Of a stretch of DNA of 64,000 nt, positions 11,101 to 19,360 are shown piece by piece. Position 1 is the stretch's first letter; the number at the start of each line of letters is the position of its first letter. The stretch spans positions 186,001 through 250,000 of the forward strand of contig NZ_JAAOXM010000008.1 of assembly GCF_011605345.1 (NCBI RefSeq), written 5' to 3'. This DNA is from Burkholderia sp. D-99. GTDB lineage: Bacteria > Pseudomonadota > Gammaproteobacteria > Burkholderiales > Burkholderiaceae. A model generated the notes under the pieces. It saw only the letters and a program-made list of their open reading frames with translations, ran no database searches and was not told where the DNA came from. A program made the position numbers and the translations under genes.

Positions 11101-12937
11101 CACGCTGCAGATCGGCAACGGCGGCACGTCGGGCAGCATCGCCGGCAACGTCGCCGATGCCGGCGCACTGGTCTTCAACCGCTCGGACAACCTGTCGTTC
11201 GGCGGCGCGATCTCCGGCGCGGGCTCGCTGACGCAGGCCGGCAGCGGTCAACTGACGCTGACGGGCACGAACACGCTGAGCGGCCCGACCACGGTCAGCG
11301 CGGGCACGCTCGCCGTCAACGGTTCGCTCGGCCAGTCGACGGTGACCGTGCAGAACGGTGCGACGGTCACGGGCACTGGCACGATCGGCGGCCTCGTGGT
11401 GCAGGGCGGCGCGACGGCGGCCGCGTCACAACCGGGCGCGGCGCTGAACGTGGGCGGCAACGTCACGTTCCAGCCGGGTTCGACGTTCCAGGTCGCGGCC
11501 ACGCCGCAGCAAAGCGGCAGCCTCGCGGCCAGCGGCACGGCGACGCTGAACGGCGGCACCGTGCAGGTGCTCGCGAACCAGAGCGGCTACCAGCCGAGCA
11601 CGACCTACACGATCGTGACCGCGGCGTCGGGCGTGCAGGGCGCGTTCAGCCAGGTGAATGCGAACTACGCGTTCCTGATGCCGACGCTCAGCTACGACCC
11701 GAATCACGTGTACCTGCGACTGGTCCAGAACGGCACGTCGCTGCCGGACGTCGCGACGACGCCCAACCAGCGTTCGGTCGCGACCGCGCTTGGCGGGCTC
11801 GGCGCCGGCAACCCGCTGTACGACGCGGTGCTGACGACCGACGCGCCCACCGCACGCCGCGCATACGGGTTGCTCGACGGCGAACTGCAGGCGAGCCTGA
11901 AGAGCATGCTGCTGCTCGACAGCCGCTATGTGCGCGACGCGGTGACCGATCGCGTCCGCCAGGGCCTCGCGCCCGGATCGGGCCCGCTTGCCGCGCTGTC
12001 GTCGGGCGGCGCCGCGCTGTGCGGCGACAACACGGCCGGCGCGGTCGACCCGACGCTGCCGCCGGAACGCCGGATCGGCTCGCGTGAAGGCTGCTACGGC
12101 GGCACGCCTTATCAACCGGTTGTCTGGGGGCAGGCGTTCGGCGGCCGCAGCCGACTCACCGGCGACGGCAACGCGTCGACGATCAACCGCAGCATGACGG
12201 GCTTCATCGCCGGTGCCGACATGGCGCTCAACGACAAGTGGCGTGCGGGTCTGGCCGCGGGTGTCACGCACAGCTCGCTCGACAACGACCAGAGTTCGTC
12301 GGCGTCGGTGAACAGCTACTACCTGTCGCTGTACGGCGGCGCGCAGTACGGTGCGCTCGGCGTGCGCGGCGGCGCGTCGTACACGTGGTACCGGATCAAC
12401 AGCGATCGCAATCCGGGCTTCGCGGGCTTCTCGGATCACGATTCGGCCGGCTACGACGCGAATTCGGCGCAGGTGTTCGGGGAAGTCGGCTACGCGCTGC
12501 CGGTTGGCCCCGTGGCGATCGAACCGTTCGCGGGCCTCGCGTATGTGAACCTGCATACCGACGGCTATACGGAAACAGGTGGCGCGGCCGCGCTGCGTGC
12601 CGGCGGCGAGACGACCCACGTCGGCTTCTCGACCCTCGGTTTGCGCGCGGCGTCGCAACTCGGCTCGATCGCGAGCGGCACGTTCACCGCGCGCGGGACG
12701 GTCGGCTGGCGGCATGCGTTCGGCAACGCGAGTCCGTCGTCGTCGTTCACGTTCGCGAACGGCGGCACGTCGTTCCAGGTGTCGGGCGTGCCGATTGCTC
12801 GCGACAGCGCCGTGCTCGAGGCCGGTATCGACGCGAACATCACGAAGCGCCTGACGCTCGGCCTCACGTACAGCGGCCAGTACGGCAGCCGCGTGCGTGA
12901 CAACGCGATCCTCGGCAACATCCTGTGGAAGTTCTGA
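5171..12937 (+). CDS. Giant type Va autotransporter with tandem 99-residue passenger repeats
   Basis: Encodes 2588 residues from an ATG preceded by GAGGGAAAG. A signal peptide ends near PAYA (about residue 36). The passenger is almost wholly Gly/Ala/Thr/Asn-rich beta-helix sequence. From about residue 495 to 1800 it holds around 13 tandem copies of a 99-residue unit, each with an ANTYTGGTT element typical of the autotransporter-associated beta-strand (PATR) repeat. Two unit types tend to alternate, one with [18 protein letters not shown] and one with [17 protein letters not shown]. From about residue 2310 an autotransporter beta-domain begins ([12 protein letters not shown]) and ends in the outer-membrane signature ILWKF with terminal Phe. 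Such proteins are secreted through their own barrel and usually act as adhesins or in aggregation. No catalytic motif is seen. Near-identical repeats make copy-number change likely. Confidence 0.95.
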   Translation: MNLARSKKAGEPFPRLLLPTGVFLALSGAGIVPAYATCSTAGTTVTCSGIANPLQPSYSNAANNVHATVNPGASVGVLLGVGGTAMSLTGNGVTLTNNGTIDPSALGSGLGVLSSGAVVGNASASANTTVVNNGTMNGSTGVAISGVTGMALSVQNGTGGTSNITNTGTIGSNPLVGATLVGADAPVVTAYGGGTVNMNNSGTINGRVSFGSNGTPGQGNTFTNSGTINGSVSLGANSNNTFNAMTGSSVNSAGGTGSAFNITVGPNTMNVAATGVVDGGAGGNNTLNLQQQGGGPATGSINSSNYINFQHLDVGSGTWTLSGASTAQDATLSGGVAIVDNNAGLGTGTITGNGGAIQSANSAVNLNNNVTLGAGGLTVQGGNNLGLSGSINGSGSLTQNGTGTLTLSGANTYSGGTNLNSGGIVLGNGSALGTGTLTVGGSGTLDTNTGMTVGNNIAINTGATLTLGGSNNLALSGQVSGAGGLTKNGAATTTLTGANTYTGGTTVNAGTLALGAGGSLAATGAVNLAGAGASFDISASGANQTVGALSGVAGTTVALGGNTLTMGDATNQTFGGTIGGTGAIVKQGTGTETLTGANTYTGGTTIAGGTLALGAGGSLAAGGAVNLSGAGASFDISASGANQTVGALSGVAGTTVSLGGNGLTFGDGTNQTFGGSITGTAGVTKQGSGTETLTGANTYTGGTTVNAGTLAIGAGGSLASTGTVNLANAGTTLDVSASTTPQAIGGLAGAAGSTVNLGSKNLTLGDAGNHTFGGTIGGTGAITKSGTGTETLTGTNTYTGGTTIAGGTLALGAGGSLAAGGAVNLSGAGATFDVSGSGAAQTIGALSGVAGSTVALGGNGLTFGDGTNQMFGGAITGTASVTKQGSGTETLTGTNTYTGGTTIANGTLALGAGGSLAAGGAVSLTGTGAGFDISASGANQTVGALSGVTGSNIALGGNTLTFGTATNQTFGGSIAGTGGIVKQGTGTETLTGANTYTGGTTVNAGTLAIGAGGSLAATGTVNLANAGTTLDVSASTTPQAIGGLSGAAGSAVNLGSKNLTLGDAGNHTFGGTIGGTGAITKSGTGTETLTGANTYTGGTTIAGGTLALGAGGSLATGGAVSLTGAGASFDISGSGAAQTIGALSGVAGATVALGGNGLTFGDGTNQTFGGAITGTGGITKAGAGTETLTGTNTYTGGTTVNAGTLAIGAGGSLASTGTVNLANTGTALDISAAGAPQTIGTLTGAAGSTVNLGGNTLTAGGSANGTFGGAITGTGGFTKAGTGTETLTGANTYTGGTTVNAGTLAIGAGGSLASTGTVNLANTGTTLDVSGATTPQAIGALAGAAGATVNLGANGLTLGNGGGSATFGGTIAGTGGITKAGAGTETLTGANTYTGGTTVAGGTLALGAGGSLATGGAVSLTGTGATLDLSAASTPQTFGALSGVGGSTIALGGNGLTFGDGTNQTFGGAITGTGGITKAGAGTETLTGTNTYTGGTTVNAGTLALGASGSLAATGAVNLAGTGATLDLSALNGVQMIGALSGVGNTTVTLGASALMLGNGGGSATFAGALTGSGSLTKIGSGTETLTGTNTYTGGTTINAGKLVIGAGGSLAATGAVNLTTSGASLDIGASGTNQTIGSLSGVGGTSVTLGGGTLTFGDSSNQTFSGALSGTGGITKAGSGTETLTGQNTYSGATTINAGNLVIGAGGGLSGSTTVNLGASGTGFTLGAGAGSQTIGGLAGVAGSTVSLGTNPLTLSGSANTSFAGTLGGAGGLVKSGTGTQTLSGNNTYTGGTTVTGGALVLGSNGALGTGALTVSAPSTIDTTTAVNLANSVTVNASTTIGGSANLTLSGVVSGSGGFVKNGQSTLTLNNSNTFQGGTVLNSGSLVIGNSGALGTGGLTLNGGNVALGGTQLTLGGLSGASGGTLDTGTGGLTVEGGGAYGGTLAGNGSLTKSGSSTLILSGANSYAGGTTISAGTLQIGNGGTSGSIAGNVADAGALVFNRSDNLSFGGAISGAGSLTQAGSGQLTLTGTNTLSGPTTVSAGTLAVNGSLGQSTVTVQNGATVTGTGTIGGLVVQGGATAAASQPGAALNVGGNVTFQPGSTFQVAATPQQSGSLAASGTATLNGGTVQVLANQSGYQPSTTYTIVTAASGVQGAFSQVNANYAFLMPTLSYDPNHVYLRLVQNGTSLPDVATTPNQRSVATALGGLGAGNPLYDAVLTTDAPTARRAYGLLDGELQASLKSMLLLDSRYVRDAVTDRVRQGLAPGSGPLAALSSGGAALCGDNTAGAVDPTLPPERRIGSREGCYGGTPYQPVVWGQAFGGRSRLTGDGNASTINRSMTGFIAGADMALNDKWRAGLAAGVTHSSLDNDQSSSASVNSYYLSLYGGAQYGALGVRGGASYTWYRINSDRNPGFAGFSDHDSAGYDANSAQVFGEVGYALPVGPVAIEPFAGLAYVNLHTDGYTETGGAAALRAGGETTHVGFSTLGLRAASQLGSIASGTFTARGTVGWRHAFGNASPSSSFTFANGGTSFQVSGVPIARDSAVLEAGIDANITKRLTLGLTYSGQYGSRVRDNAILGNILWKF
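6660..10560 (+). repeat. About 13 tandem 297-bp repeats inside the autotransporter gene
   Basis: The motif coding for ANTYTGGTT recurs near 6662, 6961, 7258, 7555, 7852, 8149, 8446, 8743, 9040, 9340, 9637, 9937, 10234 and 10530, a period of about 297 bases (99 codons) with small variation. Copies between about 7000 and 9700 are near-identical over long stretches and keep the frame, so recombination or slippage would add or remove whole units. Flanking copies are more diverged. Confidence 0.93.
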
Positions 12938-13093
12938 CCGGCACTTGAGATGCCTGTGCGCGATGCCGGGCGGCGATGACAACGTCGCCTGGCGTCGCGT
13001 CTTTTTCGTCGCTGCGCACCTCCCCCGTTCTGTCCTATCCTGTGCGAACCACGCGGCGCGCGACGCGCGTTGCGCCTCGACACAGGAGCATCG

Positions 13094-15316
13094 ATGCCGA
13101 ATCACGCCGAAGCCACGACGACCCAGGCGCCGCAAGTCGCGCCTGCTGCCCCGACCCCAGCGTCGGGCCCCGCATTCATCGCACCCGAAGCCGATCCGCA
13201 GGCACTGGCGCGCAACAACCAGTACGTGCTGAAATCCGGCAACGCGTTCGTGGTCGGCGACGCGCTCGGCGACATCGGCGGTCATGACGACGGCCTGTTC
13301 GTCGACGACATGCGCGTGCTGTCGAAATGGCGCCTGACGTTCGGCGGCCGCGCGCCGTCGCTGCTGTCGGGCGCGACGAGCGCCGATAACGCGTCGTTCA
13401 CCGCCCACCTGACGAACCGCCCGCTGCCGCCGCTCGGCGGCCACGAGACGCCCGAGGGCGTGATCCACATCGAGCGGATGCGCGTGCTCGCGGGTGACGT
13501 GCTTTACGAAGCGCTGACGCTGACGAACTACGGCTCGAGCGAAGCCGAAGTGCCGCTGTCGGTGTCGTTCGCGGCCGATTTCAAGGACATGTTCGAGGTG
13601 CGCGGCACGCAGCGCCCGAAGCGCGGCACCGTGGCGGCGCCGCGCGTCGACGCGGGCGCGGTGCGGCTGCGCTATGACGGCCTCGACAGCGTCGAGCGCA
13701 ACGTGACCGTGTATTTCTCGCCGGCGCCCGATGCGCTGTCGGTCGATCGTGCCGATTACACGCTGACGATCGCCGCACAGGCATGCGTGTCGATCTACCT
13801 GACCGTCGATGCGACGCTCGGCCCGGTGCGTGAAGAGGAGCCGGGATGCGGCCGCGTCGCGCTGCGCACCGCGCTCGTCGGCGTGCACCGCGAAATGCGC
13901 GCGCGGCGTGAATCGATGGCGCGCGTGAACACCGGCAATCCGCTGTTCGACGCGTGGCTCGACCGCTCGCTCGCGGATCTCGGGCTGCTCACGACACAGC
14001 TCGACACGGGGCCGTACCCGTATGCGGGCATTCCGTGGTTCTCGACGCCGTTCGGCCGCGACGCGGTCATCACGTCGTTGCAGATGCTCTGGCTGCAGCC
14101 GGCGCTCGCGCGTGGTGTGCTGCGGTTCCTGGCCGAGCACCAGGCGCGCGAGACCTCCGCGTTCCGCGATGCGGAGCCCGGCAAGATCATGCACGAGTTC
14201 CGCCGCAGCGAGATGGCCGCGACGGGCGAGGTGCCGTTCGCGCTGTACTACGGCGGTGTCGATACGACGCCGCTGTTCATCGTGCTCGCGGGCGCGTATG
14301 TCGAACGCACCGGCGACGATGCGCTGATCGACGAACTGTGGCCCGCGCTCGAGCGCGCCGCGCAATGGGTGATCGACAAGTGCGACCGCAATCCTTACGG
14401 ACTGCTCGATTACCAGCGCACGTCGGAGCGTGGTCTGGCGAACCAGGGCTGGAAGGACAGCCACGATTCGGTGTTCCATGCGGACGGCCGCTTTCCGGAC
14501 GGGCCGATCGCGCTCGTCGAAGTGCAGGCGTATGCGTGCGCGGCGCTCGATGCGATGTCGACGTGCTCGCACCGGCGCGGCCACGCGGCCGACGCCACGC
14601 GCTACGCGTTGCGCGCGAAGACGCTGCGCGAGCAGGTCGACGCGCTGTTCTGGATGCCGGAAGGCGATTTCTACGGCATCGCGCTCGACGGTCATGGCGA
14701 CCTGTGCCGCGTGTTCGCGTCGAACGCGGGCCACCTGCTCGCGTTCGGGCTGCCCGACGCCGAGCGCGGCGCGGCGGTCGCCGGCGTGCTCGGCTCGGCG
14801 CTGTTCCAGACGGGCTGGGGCATCCGCACGCTCGCGGCCGGCCAGCCGCGCTTCAACCCGATGGCGTATCACAACGGCTCGGTATGGCCGCACGACAATG
14901 CGCTGATTGCACGCGGCCTCGCGCGCTACGGCGACAAGACGGCCGCGGTGAACCTGCTGCGCGCGCTGTTCGAGGCGGCGGTGAGTTTCGAGATGCGCTT
15001 GCCCGAGCTGTTCTGCGGGTTCCCGCGCCGGCGCGGCGAGCCGCCGACCGCGTATCCGGTCGCCTGCCTGCCGCAAGCGTGGGCTGCCGGCGCGCCGTTC
15101 ATGATGCTGCAGGCCTGCCTCGGCGTGAGCATCGATGCGTCGCGCCACGAGGTGCGCGTCGAGCGCCCGACGCTGCCGGAAGGTGTCGACTGGCTGCGGA
15201 TCGACGCGTTGCACGTCGGTGACGAAACCGTGTCGCTCACCTTCCGCCGCGTCGACGGCCAGGTCGTCGCGTCGGCGGAGCAGCCGGGCCGCGTGAAGGT
15301 GGTCGCGGTGCTGTAG
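13094..15316 (+). CDS. Amylo-alpha-1,6-glucosidase / glycogen debranching-type protein
   Basis: Encodes 740 residues. The start at 13094 has a clear AGGAG six bases upstream; a TTG at 13070 would add eight residues. The N-terminal part (about 40-260) matches the bacterial debranching-enzyme N-terminal domain: it starts GNAFVVGDALGD and includes DDGLFVDDMRVL. The C-terminal part is an (alpha/alpha)6-barrel glycosidase of the MGH/GDE type, with WFSTPFGRDAVITSLQM, a Trp-Lys-Asp-Ser segment (NQGWKDSHDS) and PQAWAAGAPFMMLQ. Family members hydrolyse alpha-1,6 branches or related oligosaccharides in the cytosol; the substrate here is inferred. It appears monocistronic, 156 bases after the autotransporter. 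Confidence 0.88.
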   Translation: MPNHAEATTTQAPQVAPAAPTPASGPAFIAPEADPQALARNNQYVLKSGNAFVVGDALGDIGGHDDGLFVDDMRVLSKWRLTFGGRAPSLLSGATSADNASFTAHLTNRPLPPLGGHETPEGVIHIERMRVLAGDVLYEALTLTNYGSSEAEVPLSVSFAADFKDMFEVRGTQRPKRGTVAAPRVDAGAVRLRYDGLDSVERNVTVYFSPAPDALSVDRADYTLTIAAQACVSIYLTVDATLGPVREEEPGCGRVALRTALVGVHREMRARRESMARVNTGNPLFDAWLDRSLADLGLLTTQLDTGPYPYAGIPWFSTPFGRDAVITSLQMLWLQPALARGVLRFLAEHQARETSAFRDAEPGKIMHEFRRSEMAATGEVPFALYYGGVDTTPLFIVLAGAYVERTGDDALIDELWPALERAAQWVIDKCDRNPYGLLDYQRTSERGLANQGWKDSHDSVFHADGRFPDGPIALVEVQAYACAALDAMSTCSHRRGHAADATRYALRAKTLREQVDALFWMPEGDFYGIALDGHGDLCRVFASNAGHLLAFGLPDAERGAAVAGVLGSALFQTGWGIRTLAAGQPRFNPMAYHNGSVWPHDNALIARGLARYGDKTAAVNLLRALFEAAVSFEMRLPELFCGFPRRRGEPPTAYPVACLPQAWAAGAPFMMLQACLGVSIDASRHEVRVERPTLPEGVDWLRIDALHVGDETVSLTFRRVDGQVVASAEQPGRVKVVAVL

Positions 15317-15412
15317 TGCGGCGCCGCACGAACGTTGCGCGATGTCGCGCCACGTTCGCGCGACGCGGCATAGAATCGTGACATGACCCTTGAACGATGG
15401 CGGAGGTAGACG

Positions 15413-15664
15413 ATGACGACCGACAACCGGCCCGACGACGGCGAGCACAAGCTCGAGAACCTGGAAGCGGCGGTCGACCACCTGCACAAGTCGATCGAAT
15501 CGCAGAGCATCGCGGTCGGCGCGGCGAAGGGCATCCTGTTCAGCCTGATCGAAACGCTCGGCGCGCTGATCGGCGATCCCGACCTGCCCGAGCACGCGCG
15601 CTCGGGTTACGAGGCGCTGCGCGACAAGGCGAGCGAGCTGCGCGGCGGGCTTGACCGGCATTGA
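15413..15664 (+). CDS. Small acidic/helical protein of unknown function
   Basis: Encodes 83 residues with a strong GGAGG-type site five to eight bases before the ATG. It is mostly helical and polar (KLENLEAAVDHLHKSIE and SELRGGLDRH at the ends), with a short apolar stretch around residues 35-52 (AAKGILFSLIETLGALIG) too weak to call a membrane helix. No family is recognised. It follows the debranching gene after 96 bases on the same strand and precedes the first group of 65-bp repeats. Confidence 0.7.
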   Translation: MTTDNRPDDGEHKLENLEAAVDHLHKSIESQSIAVGAAKGILFSLIETLGALIGDPDLPEHARSGYEALRDKASELRGGLDRH

Positions 15665-15744
15665 TGCGCGGATGGCGCCGGCGCTGGCCTTACGGGCTGC
15701 ACCGGCGCTGCCCGATTCCGCAGACGAAGCACAAAACCCCGTGC

Positions 15745-15809
15745 GCTCAACGAGTTAGGTGTCCGATGCGCAGGATATCCACAAGCTTGCCAACACAATC
15801 TGTGGAGAA
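15745..15809 (+). repeat. 65-bp DnaA-box-like element, copy 1
   Basis: First of nine copies in the window, all 65 bp long and in the same orientation. General layout: a GATCAA start (here GCTCAA), a variable arm with a TTAG or TTG core, then CAGGATATCCACA, a nearly constant AGCTTGCCAACA, and a final TGTGGA box. The two ends of the right half form an inverted repeat (TATCCACA and TGTGGA) whose arms match DnaA boxes: ATATCCACA at 15775 and, reading the other strand, TTCTCCACA at 15801-15809. The 498-base convergent gap from 15665 to 16162 holds copies 1-3 and no gene. ORFs crossing copies give peptides such as LPTQSV or YPHACQHNLW and are not genes. Confidence 0.92.
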
Positions 15810-15909
15810 CCGGCCGGCCCCGGGCCGGGTGTGCGGCGCGTGCCGTGCGAAAGCGCGTGCGCTGCCACGCGGTTGACCGCGCAAGGTCCGCGTAATGAAT
15901 CCCCTTTTG

Positions 15910-15974
15910 GATCAGCGTGTTACGCGTCGCATTGGAGGGATATCCACAGGCTTGCCAACATATTCTGTGGATAA
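15910..15974 (+). repeat. 65-bp element, copy 2 (perfect DnaA box)
   Basis: Begins GATCAG. The right box reads TGTGGATAA at 15966-15974, which is a perfect TTATCCACA DnaA box on the minus strand. The left box is ATATCCACA. The left arm differs most from the consensus. Confidence 0.9.
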
Positions 15975-16086
15975 CTTGCAATCGATTGCGTCGCGACAGT
16001 TGAGGATCGGGCCGCCGGGGGACCGGCTCGCGAAGCCCGTGCACACGGGCTGCCCGATGTCTGCGTCGGCGCGCTAATTCGTGCGC

Positions 16087-16151
16087 GATCAAGGGCTTAG
16101 GCCCCGGGTACCCAGGATATCCACATCCTTGCCAACATTTTCTGTGGACAA
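16087..16151 (+). repeat. 65-bp element, copy 3
   Basis: Begins GATCAAGGGCTTAGG. The right box is TGTGGACAA (TTGTCCACA on the other strand). The spacer carries TCCTTGCC in place of AGCTTGCC. It ends 12 bases before the stop codon end of the LysR gene. Confidence 0.9.
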
Positions 16152-16162
16152 GCAGGGCCGTG

Positions 16163-17053
16163 TCATTCGGCCTGCGCCGTGGCGGCCGCTTCGGCCACGA
16201 TCCAGTCGCGAAAGAGCGTCATTGCCGGCGTGAGCGGCTTCGACTTCAGCGAGGTGAGCCAGTAGCCGCCGGCGCGCACGTCGATGTCGAGCGGCCGTGC
16301 GAGCAGCCCGAGCTGCAGTTCGCGCGCGAACATGCACGCCGGCGCGAGTGCGACGCCCGCGCCCTGCATCGCGGCCTCGACCATCAGCCGCGACGAATCG
16401 AACACGGGCCCGTTGACCGCCCACGGTGCGAGCTGCGCGGCATCGAACCAGCCGAGCCATTCGTCGGTGCGGTACGAGCGCAGCAGCGTTTCGTTCGCGA
16501 GATCGGCCGGTTGCGCGAGGCGCCGTGCGATGTCCGGCGCGCACAGCGCGGTGAGCGGTGCGTCGAGCAGGCGCTCGTTGCGCGTCGCCGGCCAGCTGCC
16601 TTCCCCGAAGCGGATCGCGAAGTCGAGGCCCTCGGCGGCGAGATCGACGACGTTGTTGTTGGTCCGCAGCCGCAGTTCGACGAACGGGTGCGTATCGCCG
16701 AACTGCTTCAATCGCGGCATTAGCCAGCCTAGGGCAAAGGTGCCGACGACGCCGAGCGTCAGCACCTCGCGGAAGCGCCCGCCGTCGAACTGCTTGAGCA
16801 CCGTCTCGATGCGGCTGAACGCGTCGCTCAGTACGGGTAGCAGCGCGCGCCCCTCGTCGGTGAGCCCGAGCCCGCGCGGCAGTCGTGTGAACAGCGTGCA
16901 GCCGAGCCGCTCCTCGAGCGAGCGCACCTGCTGGCTGACCGCGGCCTGGGTCACGCTCAGCTCAAGGCCGGCGCGCGTGAAGTTCAGGTGGCGCGCCGAC
17001 GATTCGAACGCGCGCAGGGCATTGAGCGGAAGATGAGGGCGGAGCTTGGTCAT
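16163..17053 (-). CDS. penR: LysR-family regulator of the adjacent beta-lactamase (PenR/AmpR type)
   Basis: Encodes 296 residues. The N-terminal winged helix-turn-helix (about 8-67) contains LNALRAFESSARHLNFTRAG and the recognition part TQAAVSQQVRSLEERLG. The rest is the two-lobed LysR effector domain, starting near EVLTLGVVGTFALGWLMP, a segment typical of AmpR and GcvA-like regulators. AmpR-type proteins sense muropeptides and switch between repressor and activator of a divergent beta-lactamase. Divergent arrangement with a 128-base gap to the pen gene is the classical ampR-ampC/penR-pen layout and supports the name. The start is the ATG at 17053. Confidence 0.9.
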   Translation of the reverse strand: MTKLRPHLPLNALRAFESSARHLNFTRAGLELSVTQAAVSQQVRSLEERLGCTLFTRLPRGLGLTDEGRALLPVLSDAFSRIETVLKQFDGGRFREVLTLGVVGTFALGWLMPRLKQFGDTHPFVELRLRTNNNVVDLAAEGLDFAIRFGEGSWPATRNERLLDAPLTALCAPDIARRLAQPADLANETLLRSYRTDEWLGWFDAAQLAPWAVNGPVFDSSRLMVEAAMQGAGVALAPACMFARELQLGLLARPLDIDVRAGGYWLTSLKSKPLTPAMTLFRDWIVAEAAATAQAE

Positions 17054-17084
17054 AAGAATTTCTTTTGTCAGCGCTCAATTATCG

Positions 17085-17099
17085 TTGCTTGTCAGGCAA
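17085..17099. promoter_or_regulatory. Candidate PenR (LysR-type) binding site
   Basis: The sequence TTGC-N7-GCAA forms a dyad containing the T-N11-A pattern of LysR-type sites. It lies 32 bases upstream of the penR start and 83 bases upstream of the beta-lactamase start, in the only shared regulatory gap. Assignment is by position and pattern only. Confidence 0.5.
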
Positions 17100-17181
17100 C
17101 CGTAAAGTCACGATAGTGCTGTCTCGGCGGCCGGCCGTTTTCAACATCGATTCGCCTCCATTCCATCACGAGACAACCGAC

Positions 17182-18120
17182 ATGACCTACTCATCGAAAC
17201 GTCGAACCCTGTTGCTGGCCGTCGCGACGGCGCCGCTGGTTCTCACCGTCACCGCGTGCGCGTCGCGGCAGGCCGCCGCGCCGGACGAGGCAACCGCCGC
17301 GGCCGCGGCTGCGGCGGCGGCCGTGGCGCCCGCTGCCGCCGGGCAAATGCTGGCCGAGCTCGAAAGCAGCGTGGGCGGCCGCCTCGGCGTGTGCGCGATC
17401 GACATCGCGAGCGGCCGGGTCGTCGAGCATCGCGCGGACGAACGCTTCCCGTTCTGCAGCACGTTCAAGGCGATGCTGAGTGCGGCGGTGCTCGCGCAGA
17501 GCGTCGAGCGCCCGGCGTTGCTGCAACAGCGCGTGACATATACCAGGGCCGACCTCGTCAACTATTCGCCGGTGTCGGAGAAGCATGTCGACGAAGGCAT
17601 GACGGTCGCCGCGCTGTGCGAGGCCGCGATCCAGTACAGCGACAACTCGGCCGCGAACCTGCTGATGAAGCTGCTCGGCGGCCCGTCGGCGGTGACGGCC
17701 TACGCGCGCTCGATCGGCGACGACACGTTCAGGCTCGATCGATGGGAGACCGAACTGAATACCGCACTGCCGGGCGATCTGCGCGACACGACGACACCGG
17801 CCGCGATGGCCGCGAGCGTGCGCGTGCTGATGCTCGGCGATGCGCTGCCGGCCGCGCAGCGTGCGCAGCTCGTGACGTGGATGCGGGGCAACAAGGTTGG
17901 CGACAAGCGGCTCCGTGCGGGCGTGCCGGCCGGGTGGACGGTCGGCGACAAGACGGGCACCGGCGACTACGGGACGACCAACGACGCGGGTGTCGTGTGG
18001 TCGCCGTCGCGTGCGCCGATCGCAGTGGCCGTGTACTACACGCAGGCGCGTGCCGATGCGCGCGCGAAGGACGACGTGATCGCATCGGTCGCGCGCATCG
18101 TGGTCCAGGCACTCGGTTGA
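17182..18120 (+). CDS. penB: Class A beta-lactamase, Burkholderia Pen type
   Basis: Encodes 312 residues. All class A motifs are present: STFK with Ser93/Lys96 (Ambler 70/73), SDN at 152-154, the omega-loop ETELN with Glu188 (Ambler 166), and KTG at 256-258. It opens the beta-lactam ring in the periplasm. The leader has twin Arg (7-8) and a lipobox VTAC, so Cys26 is likely lipidated; B. pseudomallei PenA is known to be a membrane-bound lipoprotein. A run of nine Ala follows. Cys precedes the active Ser, but the KTGTGDYG segment has no cysteine to pair with it, so the KPC-type disulfide is absent. The symbol rests on family and penR linkage; penA is used in some species. The ATG at 17182 is chosen because it begins the signal peptide. 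Confidence 0.93.
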   Translation: MTYSSKRRTLLLAVATAPLVLTVTACASRQAAAPDEATAAAAAAAAAVAPAAAGQMLAELESSVGGRLGVCAIDIASGRVVEHRADERFPFCSTFKAMLSAAVLAQSVERPALLQQRVTYTRADLVNYSPVSEKHVDEGMTVAALCEAAIQYSDNSAANLLMKLLGGPSAVTAYARSIGDDTFRLDRWETELNTALPGDLRDTTTPAAMAASVRVLMLGDALPAAQRAQLVTWMRGNKVGDKRLRAGVPAGWTVGDKTGTGDYGTTNDAGVVWSPSRAPIAVAVYYTQARADARAKDDVIASVARIVVQALG

Positions 18121-18123
18121 GAC

Positions 18124-18171
18124 GTGCGGTGCGGCGTGCGTGACGCGATGCGCATGCACGCCGTGCCGCAC
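18124..18171 (+). terminator. Long hairpin just after the beta-lactamase gene
   Basis: Bases 18124-18139 pair with 18156-18171 over 16 positions, with two G-U wobbles and a 16-base loop containing ATGCGCAT. It begins three bases after the pen stop codon. No T-run follows, so it may be a mRNA-stabilising hairpin or a factor-assisted terminator rather than a simple intrinsic one. Confidence 0.45.
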
Positions 18172-18199
18172 TCGTGACCCGCGCGATCAAACGTTGTGC

Positions 18200-18264
18200 G
18201 ATCAACGACTTAGGTCACGCATGCTCAGGATATCCACATGCTTGCCAACAAAAATTGTGGACAA
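18200..18264 (+). repeat. 65-bp element, copy 4
   Basis: Begins GATCAACGACTTAGG. Left box ATATCCACA, right box TGTGGACAA, with AAAAATTG replacing the usual CAATCTG before it. A second GATCAA lies just upstream at 18184. The convergent gap 18121-18599 holds copies 4-6 and no gene. Confidence 0.9.
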
Positions 18265-18338
18265 GCCCGTGCGCGGCCGCGCACGGCGTGGCGCGGGCCA
18301 CCGTGCCGCATTTGAAGCGGGGCGGACAAAGTCTTTCG

Positions 18339-18403
18339 GATCAAGCGCTTGCCCGTGGTATGCGCAGGCTATCCACACGCTTGCCAACACAATCTGTGGA
18401 CAA
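18339..18403 (+). repeat. 65-bp element, copy 5 (extended form)
   Basis: Begins GATCAAGCGCTTG. Left box CTATCCACA, right box TGTGGACAA. Similarity to copy 6 continues upstream through GACAAAGTCTTTCG to a GTGCCGCATTTGA start at 18302, so copies 5 and 6 form a 102-bp direct repeat (18302-18403 and 18474-18575). Confidence 0.92.
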
Positions 18404-18510
18404 ACCGCCTTGCCCGCGCGGAAGGCGGCCCGTCATGTGGCGAGACGGCGTGCGGGCGGCACTTTGCGGGCCGCGTGCCGCATTTGAGGCAGCGCGGACA
18501 AAGTCTTTCG

Positions 18511-18575
18511 GATCAAGCGCTTGGTCGCGGTATGCGCAGGCTATCCACATGCTTGCCAACACAATCTGTGGACAA
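18511..18575 (+). repeat. 65-bp element, copy 6 (extended form)
   Basis: Near-identical to copy 5, which lies 172 bases upstream: only a few bases differ in the left arm and one in the spacer (CATG versus CACG). It ends 24 bases before the stop-codon end of the small membrane-protein gene on the other strand. Confidence 0.92.
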
Positions 18576-18599
18576 GCCTGGCGGCCGCGATGGCGATGG

Positions 18600-18800
18600 T
18601 CAGGGCTGCCGATCGTCGACCGTGGGCCAGCGCACGAACGCGAACACCCACAACATGACGAAGTTCAGGACCGGGACGAACATCGTCAGGATCCACCAGC
18701 CCGAATGCCCGGTGCGCCGGACGATGCGGACGTACGGATAAATGACGACGGCGACGAGCACGAGTGAGACGACCAACTGCCACGCGGTGAAGTGTTCCAT
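18600..18800 (-). CDS. Small two-helix membrane protein
   Basis: Encodes 66 residues; the ATG at 18800 has GAGGAAGG six bases upstream. Two hydrophobic helices (about 7-24 and 35-56) are separated by a short basic loop YVRIVRRTGHSGWW, so this is an inner-membrane protein with a positively charged connecting loop. The HSGWW motif recalls DUF805-type small membrane proteins, but the match is too short to be sure. It lies alone between repeat copies 6 and 7, opposite to the beta-lactamase gene. Confidence 0.72.
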   Translation of the reverse strand: MEHFTAWQLVVSLVLVAVVIYPYVRIVRRTGHSGWWILTMFVPVLNFVMLWVFAFVRWPTVDDRQP

Positions 18801-19022
18801 GACCTTCCTCGGAGTGAAGTGTCGGGCGGAGCGGCCGGCCCGTTGAGCCGTCGCGCGGAGCCGGCGATGCGCGGCCGCGTGCGGCTCGCGTGATCTTGAC
18901 GCGTGGCTGGCGCGAGCGTCAAGGCGAGGGCGGTGCGCGTCTGTCGCACGGGAGCGTCCGCATGCACGCCTGTCCGGGCTGCACGTTGCCGCAACCGTGA
19001 CGCGGCGCATGAACCGCAGGCC

Positions 19023-19087
19023 GATCAACGAGTTAGCGCAGCCTTGCGCAGGATATCCACAAGCTTGCCAACAAAATCTGTGGGTAA
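19023..19087 (+). repeat. 65-bp element, copy 7
   Basis: Begins GATCAACGAGTTAG. Left box ATATCCACA, right box TGTGGGTAA (TTACCCACA), the only copy with G in place of A at that position. The 560-base gap 18801-19360 holds copies 7 and 8 plus the promoter of the small membrane protein; no other gene is seen. Confidence 0.9.
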
Positions 19088-19227
19088 GTGGCGCAGCGCA
19101 TGGCTGGCGCGTGTGCGCAGGCTGCGACGTGCGTCGTCGTGGCGTCGTGATGCGAAGTGCGGCGCAGCGGTGTGTACGGCGGCCGTCACCGGGGCCTCGT
19201 CTGCATCACGCGTGCCAAAGTCCATCG

Positions 19228-19292
19228 GATCAAGGGTTTAGCGTTGCGGTGCGCAGGATATCCACAAGCTTGCCAACATTTTCTGTGGAGAA
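19228..19292 (+). repeat. 65-bp element, copy 8
   Basis: Begins GATCAAGGGTTTAG, preceded by a degenerate form of the extended arm (CAAAGTCCATCG). Right box TGTGGAGAA, as in copy 1; the ATTTTCTG before it is as in copy 3. Confidence 0.9.
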
Positions 19293-19360
19293 GTCGGGGT
19301 GCGCCCGCGACGCACGGGACACCCGCGAATGCCACGTGTTGCCGCGATTCGGGCGTGCAC

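Noticed and set aside
8570-11251. An 893-codon open frame opposite the autotransporter, and similar long frames (5341-7476, 11426-15661)
   Set aside because: They mirror the Gly/Ala-rich repeats and GC-skewed third positions, give Arg/Ala- or Pro/Val-rich low-complexity products without motifs, and overlap genes with clear homology.
17182-18120. Carbapenemase-type disulfide in the beta-lactamase
   Set aside because: A Cys precedes the active Ser, but the partner position after KTG is not Cys, so the KPC/SME-type bond cannot form.
18174-18767. Small open frames running through the 65-bp elements
   Set aside because: They translate the repeat itself (LPTQSV or QACQHNLW peptides) with no ribosome-binding site; typical false gene calls.
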